Shown one piece after another: positions 18,910 through 26,992 of a stretch of DNA of 26,992 nt; within the stretch, counting starts at the first letter, position 1; every line of letters begins with the position of its first letter. The translations under genes were made by a program, and so were the position numbers. Location of the stretch: contig JAAVTG010000903.1 of the NCBI GenBank assembly GCA_011947345.1, forward strand, positions 1 to 26,992, written 5' to 3'. Under the pieces are notes generated by a model. The model was not told the DNA's origin. It saw only the letters and a list, made by a program, of their open reading frames with translations, and ran no database searches. This DNA is from Phytophthora quininea (lineage: Eukaryota > Oomycota > Peronosporomycetes > Peronosporales > Peronosporaceae).

Positions 18910-21900
18910 TTACTGTTGTTTCCTGCACTCATCTCGTGGGGTTCGATCCCCCAGCATCGCGTCCATACTCAGTTTGATGGCATCCGAGTCCGCTGCCTCC
19001 AGCATACTGATGGAGGAGTTGGATCCACGAATGCGCGTCTCGAAGCTGCCGTCACTGGAGAAGGCGCCCAAGACGGGATGTTGTCTTGGCGGCGACGAGA
19101 TCTCCTCCTGGACAACGCGCACTTCCCCGTTCTCCTCCACTTCGACCTCTTCGTCCGAGTCAAAGTCGTCGTCTTGGATGCCAGCGTACGAGATCTCCTC
19201 GTCCTCCTCTTCCTCGTCCGTGATGCGACCGACAAGAGTCGAGAAGTTGCCGATCATCGACTGCGACAGACTCATGTCCGACGTCACACTGCGGGTGCTC
19301 GGCGCCGTGGTCTCTGCAAACGTTTGCGAGAGACGCGTAGGCGGCAGTCCAAAGTTGGACGTGTTGCTGCGCGAGCTGGCAAAGTGCAGACTCTGCGAGT
19401 TTGGACGCCGTCTGCGCATGCTGCTCTCGTGGCCAAGACCTTGGAACGACGGGTTCAATCCAGCAGACATGACGCTGTCCCGCAAGTCGGCAAAGCCTCC
19501 ACGGAGCTGGACATCGCTACCATGTCCACCGATAGACGGCAATCCACCGCTGCTGATGGACGGCACACTACAATAACTAGGAACGGCGCCTCCAATACTA
19601 ATACCATAAACCTCTTCGCGAAGCGCGTCCAGCAAATGATGAAGGGACTGTCGGAAGCCCATCATGTCTCCCTTTGTAAAGAAGTGGAAGAACTCGCTGC
19701 GTGCGAGACTGTACTTGACGTCGAGACTGAAGTCCATGTGGTTCACCACGACGGGCAGAATCTTCTTGCCCTTGTCCTCTGCGAAGGCCAGTTGGTCCTT
19801 CACGAGCTCACTCGCTAGCGTCTTCTCCGAGATCAGTACTACGAAAGCCGAGCACTTTAGAATGGCTTCCTTGGCTTCATGAATGCGGACCGACATGTCG
19901 TCGTTGCGTGACAGCAACGGACGCTTGGATTTTGGCTTGTCGAGTGTCTCCTCCTTGTCTTCTTCGATAGTCGACGACGACTCCTTCACCATGTGCTTGC
20001 GGTCCACGTAGCACCTCAGTCCGCCTTCGCGGCACATCTCGACGCACAACTTGCGTACGAATCGCTGGTGGTTGTCGCCATGGCAGATGAACACAAACTG
20101 CTCGCCGCTGGCTGTAGCTGTCGTCAACTCCTCCAAGTCCTCGACAATACTGTCGTTCGTTTCCACCTCGGCGGAGGGTCTTTCTGCGATGGCGTTCTTA
20201 TTGTTGCGACCTCCACGCTTGGGCTCCGCATCCTTACCGGTGGGGCGGTGGAAATAGTACCCTCCAGTGTCCAGCACGATGCTGTCTGTCACGCCGTAGT
20301 CGTCGATGAAACTGTTAGAGCTACTACTACTGAGAATGCTCAGATTTGTGCCATTGTAGTCGCGATTGTTGAGCCGCATGCCGCGAGTGCTTGCCGAGAA
20401 AACGCCGTTGGATCCAATCGACCGAGAGGAGCCGGGGCTGGTCGACGGCGGCTGTTAGCGATCGGCACCGGCATCGAGCCATCTTCGCCGTATTCGTGGA
20501 TCGACGAACCGCCCGAGTCGTACGAGTAATAGTTGGGAGTATCGAAAGCGGACAGCTCCAATGCCCGTTCATCAAACTTCATCGAGTCCATGCCATGCGT
20601 GTTGGCAGAACTCATACCAGAGGAGGCGTGGTGGAGCTGCTGCCGTCGGGAACGCGACCCATTTCCTGCATGACCCGAGCCTGAGAGTGGGTTCGTCTCT
20701 GCGCGGCGCAGATTCCGCTTAATGTTGTCCTCTTTGCGTTTCTCAATCTCGTCGCGCATACCGTCCAACAGCATTCGCAGTTGCTTCTTATAAGCGTCCT
20801 CGTCGTATTCGTATTTGACTTCTTTTTCATTCACCTGCTCCATGCTCACGATGGCGCTCTCAAAGGCACAAGCTGACGGGTGTACAGATACACTTGCAAC
20901 TCCTCGGAAATCTTCGCATGCTCGGTCGAAATGGCCAAGATCGGAGTGCCTACCTGTTTGGCCAGAGCGAGTTCTTTCAGACACCACTCAGACTGCGTGT
21001 AATCCTCTGTCAGAATACACAACACCACTGCTGCGTTAGTGATTCCCCGTGCGATCTCTTCGCGCCAGACAGAGCCGCCTCCGATCCCACTTGGGTCCAT
21101 GAGGTCCAGCCAGACAGTGATGTTGGCGTCTTCAAGCGACTTCCGAAGCTTCAACGCGAACTCCGTATGCGAATGCGTGTAGCTAATCATCACATCACGT
21201 GTTCCTGCTGCTCGTTTGATTTCAAACTGCAGCCGCGTGGACGTAGTGCAGTCAATCGGCCGGAAACCATCATGGTTCGTACGCATGATATCTCCCCCAA
21301 ACTAAGTAATGCTACTGCTGTCTGTTGGTCGTCGAGTTTAACCGCAAGATGCAATGCAGTATCACCCGTCGAACGAAGCTGGTGGTTGATATCGCCGCCT
21401 CCAGAGACCAGCGCTTTAAACATGTCCACAGTCGTGCCGCCAGCGCACGCTGCGCACATAATAGCTGTCATATCTCCGTCATCCACGATTGTCGGGTCTG
21501 CACCATGAGCAAGCAGCACTTGAACAATGTCCACGCGATTCACACGAGCTGCCCAGTGGAGTGCTGTACGGCCATGAGCGTCTTGGAAATTGGCATTGGC
21601 TTTGGCAGCCAGCAGAATCTCAACGGCTGACACGGCGCCGTTCACAGCAGCCCAGTGCAATGGCGTGCGCTTGTTGAGTCCTACATAGCCTAACTCACCA
21701 AGACAGTCGGGGTTCACCTTCTTGCGCAAAAGCTTCGGATCATCGCAACGTCATCCATAGCGGCAGCGGCATGAAGAGGAGTGAGAGCCACATCGCCGCC
21801 CCAGTCCTCTAACACCTGCGCCACAGCGTAGTTCCCTCAAAAATACCAACTGCAGCACCGTAATTGTGTTCATGTGTCCGGGGTCAGGGATAGCGAGATG

Positions 21901-23477
21901 GTTCGCGCCAGCGCAGCAAGACGTGCACAATTTCGGGGTGATCAGCTAGGAAAATAGGCGGCATACGACTCTCACATCGGTAGGAAGACTTTGAGCACAG
22001 GTTCACATCAGCTCCATGGGCAATCAGCCACCGCACCGCTGCCAGACGTCCCGTACTCACAGCACAATGCAGCGGCGTCACAAGGGTCGTCTTGAAGACA
22101 GAGCTGTACGTCTCGTCCGCAGAAACGACAGGCTTGGGGATGAAATAGCTAGCAAGATACCAGAAGAGATCGCCCGTGCTGAACCGCACGCGGGAGACCT
22201 TGTCAAACGAGTTGACCTTGAAATGTGCCTTGTACAGCAGCTCCAAGGCGGCAATGTTGCCCTGGTATGCAGCCACGTGCATGGGGTTCTTCTTAGCAAG
22301 CCCAAAATGCCGAACACCATGACTGGATCCGGATACAGCTCCCGCGCAAAGCTTTCGCCGAGATGCTGCTTGGCAATACGGATGGAGCGTCGAATAAGTC
22401 GGAGGTCTCCAAGTTGCGCGCCTCTAAACAGTCTTTTCCGAATATCCTTGACCACGACAGACCTTGGTGGGGTCGGCGGTGGGGCTACAGCTTCGCCGTC
22501 TTCCTGCTGCTTTTGTTGCTGGCGCTTCTTCCGCTTGAGCTTTGACCTGAGCATGTGCGCCTTGACGTCACCTGTCTGGTCGCTCTCCTTGAACGCGCCT
22601 AGCTGCATCTTGAGATGCTCCCTAAATCTAGCAAACGCGCGCATGAGCACGAAGAGCAACAAAACATGATGATCGCACAGCCGCAGAAAACGTAGGCCGC
22701 AATGTTCGAGTCGCAGTCTACAAACATTTTGCCGCTGGCAAAGTAGTAGACGAAGAAGCCTAGAATCACGGCCTCGTACAGGAAGATCGTGACGCCGACA
22801 ATCTCACAGACCTGCAGACAAATAGTGCGCTTGACCTTCTGCAACCTGCCTCCACGATCAATCCGCAACTCTCTCCTGAACGGCTCAAACACTCGTAACC
22901 CTGACGCCGGCAGTCCCAGGATAAACACGGCCGGGAACAAATGATACACCAACGCCGCCAGCGCCAACGTATGGGAGCAACTATGTTCGTCACTGGTCAA
23001 GAGCACTTTTATCGGAGAGCCCACATAGAGCTTCCCGTGTCGGATGTCGTCGGCGTCTGGCTTGTAAAAGTAAAAGAACCCGAGCGCCACTAAATCCCCC
23101 AGCACAATCAACTGCGAGACCCGCAGCAGTCGTCTGGAGAAGTACGAATTGCTCTGGAACTGGCCGTTCAAGTACCTCTTGGGTAGTTTCGGCAGCACCG
23201 AGTCCCGCAGCTCAATGGAGCTCATCTGCATCGTGTGCTCTGTATTGTCGTTCTTGCTCGTATCGCTCTTGTCCGTGGCCTTCCTGGCTGGGTCCTCCAT
23301 TGAGCTCTCCGTCGTCACCAGTCGGGGGCTGGTAGTGGCGTCATCTAACGTGATAGTTCTTGGTCCCAACTGCATCTCGCGCTGCATCCTGTCGGCCCCG
23401 CTGTGTCGCACGTCGGACGGTCGGTAGGACGGGGACACGGTGGGCCCGTTCCGCTGTCTGGCCGCGTACTCGTCCAT
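18910..23477 (-). CDS. Four-TM / ankyrin / TIR / TIR multidomain protein, frame-disrupted
   Basis: A single gene of about 1,520 codons, read through eight or more one-base frame changes. Its order is: Ser/Thr/Asp-rich cytosolic N-terminus; four transmembrane helices (about 23120-22640, e.g. VSQLIVLGDLVALGFFYFY and FLYEAVILGFFVYYFA); a basic segment (LRSKLKRKKRQQQKQQ); about nine ankyrin repeats (22280-21270, e.g. TPLHWAAVNGAVSAVEILLA, TALHWAARVNRVDIVQVLLA); TIR1 (about 21199-20866, DVMISYTHSHTEFALKLR ... YTQSEWCLKELALAKQ); a linker; TIR2 (about 20100-19630, FVFICHGDNHQRFVRKL ... CSAFVVLISEKTLASEL); and an acidic, Ser-rich tail. Both TIR domains keep Glu at the plant-TIR NADase position (codons near 21058 and 19878). 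Frame breaks include AAAA 22661-22664, about 22310, about 21905, about 21840, about 21735, CCCCC 21294-21298, about 20863 and about 20445. The start may instead be ATG 23638 with one more break. Probable signalling or NAD-hydrolysing membrane protein. Confidence 0.85.
19630..20100 (-). other. TIR domain 2 of the ankyrin-TIR protein, with an insertion
   Basis: Beta-A reads GEQFVFICHGDNHQRFVRKL, then LRCYVDRKH. About 35 residues of acidic and basic low-complexity sequence are inserted in the BB-loop region. The domain resumes at SVRIHEAKEAILKCSAFVVLIS, where Glu 5 residues before Ile (codon 19878-19876) matches the NADase position, and ends with KGKKILPVVVNHMD. It lacks the SxWCxxEL block of TIR1, so the two domains are not a recent duplication. 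Confidence 0.8.
20866..21199 (-). other. TIR domain 1 of the ankyrin-TIR protein
   Basis: Beta-A reads DVMISYTHSHTEFALKLRKS, followed by ANITVWLDLMD (alpha-A to beta-B), a Gly-rich BB loop (GIGGGSVW), WREEIARGITNAAVVLCILT and the classic YTQSEWCLKEL block. The second Glu of WREEI (codon 21058-21056) sits five residues before the conserved Ile. That is where plant TIR domains carry the NADase catalytic Glu. The domain follows the last ankyrin repeat with almost no linker. Confidence 0.85.
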
Positions 23478-24597
23478 GGAGGCGTGGCCGCCCGACTCGG
23501 CGTCGCTGTTGAACGTGTCTTGGCGGGTCAGGTCCTTGGTCTTGACCTTGACGGGCGTCTGCAGCTTGTTGTAGAGCGTATCTGCCGCCTGGACCTCGTG
23601 TGTCGTCCAGCGCTATCTTGGGCGTCGCCGCGGTCCATGGGCCTGCGCGGCCGGCTAATAAATATATTATACCTGAGCGCAGGTGTTCTCTCTCCTTTGG
23701 GAAGCACGCGAGTGAGTCTCGATGGACTGAACAGTGCCGGCTGATGACAGCGCAGACAGGGCGAGGAACGTAGACGCGAATACGGAAAGCCAGCCAAAAG
23801 AAGGCGAGGATTGGAGCTTGGATAGGAAGGCGGAGCTGTTGCTGAGCGAGAGCTGAGGACTACCGAGGGCCATGCAGCTGATGGACTGACTGCCTGCGCA
23901 TGGCGATCGGCCAGCGGCTTGTCGCGCTTTGGCTGTTGCGTTACTGCTCGAGTGTCATATGGGGACGGATCCAGAAGCTATCACTGCGGCTGCTGAGACT
24001 GTTGACATGGCCGATTGCAATGGAGCTTGATCAATAAGGCCTTAGTCAAAGCAGACGCTGCCGCTGCGGCGGCGTTGGGGTGGATATCCGTCCCGTGTTG
24101 GCCGATGCGGAAGATGTGGTGGGCATCGCGTAGAGACTCGGTCGCGAACGGCTCTCGCGGAAGGTGTGGCAGGCCGAATCCACAGCGCGCGACGCCACGA
24201 CGCTATCGCTTGCATGGTCAATTGCGTCGGCAAACGGATTAAGCGGCGTGGAAGTCCACGGTGGTGGATATTGCTTTGCCGACTGCAACTCGATACATTC
24301 GAGCAGGTCTCACGTCGCGTGGTGTTTAACGTCGATCTCCCTCAGTTCGGTGCTGGTACGTTAGCCCGGCTGGGATGCTGGATACCGCACGGCTTCCACG
24401 ACTGCGTGGCGAGCGCCGCGCCGCGATTTAGGCTGTGGATGCAGCACTCAGCAACGCCATTGATCACCTGCCACAATCAAGAGTGAGGCCCACATGGTTA
24501 TCTCGACGCGGCGATATGTATCGTCGGACAGCAACAGCCAAGTCTGGTTGAAGTGAGCGGTGGTAAGCTGCCCCCGATGGCAGCACAGGAGCTCTGT
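23478..24597. other. Gap between TIR gene and UGT gene; no confident gene
   Basis: The first 160 bases (23478-23638) probably still belong to the TIR gene. The frame upstream of ATG 23477 reads VQAADTLYNKLQTPVKVKT, and ATG 23638 could be the true start. A minus-strand frame at 23873-23667 begins with ATG and has a hydrophobic stretch (GWLSVFASTFLALSALSSAG), but I cannot connect it. On the plus strand, 23940-24260 contains coding-like pieces in changing frames (DPEAITAAAETVDMADCNG, VDIRPVLADAEDVVGIA, TTLSLAWSIASANG). These may be remnants of an unrecognised gene. Confidence 0.35.
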
Positions 24598-26588
24598 TTA
24601 TTGGGCCGACTTATTGTGGCCCACCTCAGCCTGGACTTCCTCGGGCGTGGCGCCAATCTCCTCGGCCGCCAGCGCCAACTCAACTGCAGTCAGCGGCTGG
24701 AAGAGCGACAGCATCACCGACACGAACGTGCGCAGGATGATGGCCGCGCCGCACAGAATGGCGCCGTAGATCAGGTACACGTCCACGAGGTACGTCTTGT
24801 AGAGCGGCTGGATGCTGCGCTTGGGCAGGAGATGATGTGTACCGAACTCCGCAACAGCCAGCAGCTCGTCCGCAGCTCGGTTGACTCCTCCGCCAGTCTT
24901 GACGAGCCCTCCAAGATGCGCCGCACTGCTTTGAAAATGGTCACGCTCAGTCAACAGCATCCTATCTACCGCTGAGCGCAGTTCCTCCTCTTTGAACGAG
25001 TTCCCATCTAGACGCAGACCAGCGCCGGCACGCACCACCGAGTTGATGCCTTCCACCTGCTCTGCTGAGAAGGGAATGCCTAGAATGGGCACACCGACGA
25101 CCAGCGCCTCCTGCATAGTCTGGAACCCCCTGCAGTGATCAGCAACGCTATCTCGGGTGCAAGTGCCAGCACCGCTGCGTCCTCGACGCCATCTCCGAGA
25201 AACAAGACGGAATCTCGAAAACGCGAGCGCAGATCGAACGCTGCCTGCTCTTGCAGCGTGATCTTCCACAGTAAACGGGCGTCCACGGTCTCTAGTGCGT
25301 TCATCTATAGTTTTGGTTCGACAACGCAACTGTTAGTGGAGCTCCAGACCTGGTCAGTGCCTTCGCAGCAACATCTCAAACAAGCCAAGCGACTTACAAT
25401 CGTGGTGATGAACTCGGCCGTCAGTGGCACATCCGTCTGGAAGCTGATGAACACGAGCGGTTTGTCCTGATACTTGGGAGCCTCCAGCCACGACGTCAGC
25501 GCCGCTGGGAATCTGCCACGAGCTGCAGCATTCGACTGGAGCTCAGTGCGCTCGCTCTGTAACTGGCGAGACTGCAACAGACCTACCATCCGAAATTGCG
25601 GCGCCATGGGCCTCGACTCGTCCAGTCCGAACACCGAGTTCACTAACACTAGGGACTGGCCGTGCATCTGATGTTTGCTGTCGATAGCAGCAAGTCCGTG
25701 CTCCTGCCGTACGGCGTTGATCTCCTTATAAACATTCACCAGTCCCAGTCGAAAGCGCAGACGGTAATAACTGTTCAAACACCGCTCCATGACACTCGTC
25801 GTCTGCAAAATCACGTGTCAGTAATGGACAAACCAACAAATAATGCTGGCCAACCTCTTACGTGCATGGTAAAGTTGGAGAACGGCGCAGGGATATATGC
25901 CGGTGGCGAGTCTATGTCAAACAGCAAGTGTGGGTCGTTGACCACGTAGGGCAGATCCAGGCGATGGCAAGCGTCGAAACCTGCAAACGTGTATCTGTCC
26001 ACCACCACCAGGTCCGGTCGGTTGGCTTCAAGTCCTCCACTAGCGCGGCAAACATGGGTTTCTGGAAACTCGCGTAGTATCGTAAAGTGGCCGCGTAACT
26101 CTCGTACACGCCGAGCGTTTGCAGCTCTGCCGAGTCCATATACGACGCTCTGCCTGTCCCCATAATATTGCCCAAAGAGATGAACTCGAGTCCTTCCAGG
26201 TCGCTCACCCATTGGCGGCAGTTCTCGGGCAGCGCGAAGCCCACGCGGACCCCTCTGGCCAGCAGCTCCTCGGCCAGGTGCTTGAGCGGCAGCATCTTGT
26301 CCAGCACTGGAATGCTCACTAGCACGATATACAGGTCGCTCTTTGACATGTGCGCTTGCTTTCCGTCGCGACGGAGGACTCGGCCGACGCTAAGCGGGTC
26401 AGGCACAGCATTAGACCCACGACGAGCAGAAGCCACGCGTTAGAGCGGCACTGCTGCTGCAGCCGCACGCGTAGACTGGCGGCCGGCGCCTGCTTGGGCT
26501 TCTTGGACTTGGACAGCTGCTGGATGTGCGTGGACTGCACCGCCACGGAGCGCAGCCCCGAGAGACTCAGCAGCTCGGCCTCCGCCAT
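24598..26588 (-). CDS. Membrane-anchored UDP-glycosyltransferase (GT1/UGT), frame-disrupted
   Basis: UGTs transfer sugar from a UDP-sugar to a lipophilic acceptor. The start is the ATG at 26588. A 45-residue basic N-tail precedes a hydrophobic segment (WLLLVVGLMLCLTRLA), suggesting a signal anchor. The acceptor domain begins LYIVLVSIPVLDKMLPLKHL. Introns are at 25803-25861 (59 bp, GTAAG donor, GCAG acceptor) and 25305-25397 (93 bp, GTAAG donor, ATAG acceptor), both phase 0. The donor-binding region reads ALLITAGG, then FQTMQEALVVGVPILGIPFS. It resembles the UGT signature but has Ala where His of the HGG motif is usual. A C-terminal helix (YLIYGAILCGAAIILRTFVS) precedes an acidic tail. Frame breaks lie near 26370, 26020 and at CCCCC 25126-25130. 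It is tandem with the cullin gene, 133 bp downstream of it. Confidence 0.8.
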
Positions 26589-26721
26589 GGCGATCGGGCG
26601 CTTTGGCTCGGCTACACACGTACAGTACAATCAAATCGTACTTAGGGCGAAATACGGTTCGTTTGGAGCAGAGATGTTTTTTTATGCGCGTGCTGCTCGA
26701 GACCTCGGCTACTTGGCTGCT

Positions 26722-26992
26722 TCAGGCTAAATAGTTGTACATCCTCCGGTCGGTGGTGCTGCGCTGCAGATACTCGCTCAATCAGACTCTCAATGCGCAG
26801 CTTGATGAGCTGCGGCGACGGGGTGAAGCGCCCGCCATTTGGCGAGTGACCTCGGCGATCAGTTGGTTGTGCTGCATCTGCTTACGCGTCTTCATGATGC
26901 GTACAATGGCAGCCTCCACGAGGTGTTTGCGGTCTTCAGCCACAGTAGGTGGCAGCGCGTCCGCTGCATTGCCAGTTGACGCTACTTGTGGC
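26722..26992 (-). CDS. Cullin C-terminus (Nedd8-acceptor domain), partial
   Basis: Cullins are scaffolds of cullin-RING ubiquitin ligases. The minus strand from the right edge reads [20 protein letters not shown], then [35 protein letters not shown] and [16 protein letters not shown], then stop (26722-26724). This is the highly conserved winged-helix neddylation domain. The Lys in IVRIMK is the Nedd8 attachment site. Two frame changes occur within 60 bases, at the CCC run 26831-26833 and near 26775, so no long open frame reveals it. The rest of the gene lies beyond the right edge. The type (CUL1, 3 or 4) cannot be decided from this part alone. Confidence 0.85.

Noticed and set aside
18937..18953. 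tRNA T-arm look-alike (TGGGG-TTCGATC-CCCCA)
   Set aside because: The stem and loop are perfect for a T-arm, but the bases upstream give no matching acceptor stem, D-arm or anticodon arm. The sequence also lies inside the C-terminal coding part of the TIR gene.
18841..19818. 325-codon plus-strand open frame
   Set aside because: It is antisense to the TIR gene's C-terminal part, is rich in Arg, Val, Leu and His, and has no domain. It is a shadow of the minus-strand gene.
23645..23675. Possible 30-bp intron (GTATAA...GCGCAG) or TATA box upstream of ATG 23638
   Set aside because: It is shorter than any other intron in the window (51 bp minimum), and a lone AT-rich stretch is not enough to call a promoter.

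Overview
The window looks like nuclear DNA of an oomycete, most likely Phytophthora or a close relative. Genes are dense on both strands. Introns are short: eleven that I can place run 51-97 bp, with GT(A/G)-type donors and AG acceptors. The families present (AAAP permeases, RWP-RK factors, TIR-ankyrin and hAT elements) are typical of stramenopiles. This assignment is inference from gene content and not a database match.

Layout, left to right. At 1-400 is a decayed hAT-like transposase that runs off the left edge. At 1046-2447 (minus) is a broken RWP-RK transcription-factor gene, followed by about 1.4 kb without recognisable genes. At 3897-6888 is a complete-length hAT transposon with 26-bp terminal inverted repeats, a frameshifted transposase and a 34-bp tandem array. 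At 7421-8107 (minus) is an unrecognised protein. At 8378-9197 (plus) is a five-exon gene for a small secreted leucine-rich-repeat protein. At 9455-10188 (minus) is a broken gene for a charged, helical protein. At 11125-17331 is a compact block of housekeeping-type genes: a METTL21-like methyltransferase, a TPR protein, a GT4 glycosyltransferase, the vesicle-fusion factor MON1 and a small membrane protein. At 17640-18823 is an amino-acid permease pseudogene. At 18910-23477 (minus) is a very large gene for a 4-TM / ankyrin / TIR / TIR protein. At 24598-26588 (minus) is a membrane UDP-glycosyltransferase. At 26722-26992 (minus) is the neddylated C-terminus of a cullin.

The most interesting item is the gene at 18910-23477. 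It appears to encode a membrane-anchored receptor-like protein: four transmembrane helices, about nine ankyrin repeats, then two different TIR domains. Each TIR domain keeps a glutamate at the position of the NADase catalytic residue of plant TIR domains. The architecture suggests a membrane- or ligand-gated NAD-hydrolysing or signalling device, which I do not recognise as a described system.

A technical theme cuts across the window. Many conserved genes (cullin, MON1, GT4, TPR, UGT, TIR gene, RWP-RK) are broken by single-base frameshifts, often at short homopolymers. Other genes (LRR protein, methyltransferase, small membrane protein) are intact. Uncorrected sequencing indels are the simplest explanation. 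As a result, plain ORF calling badly underestimates the gene content.
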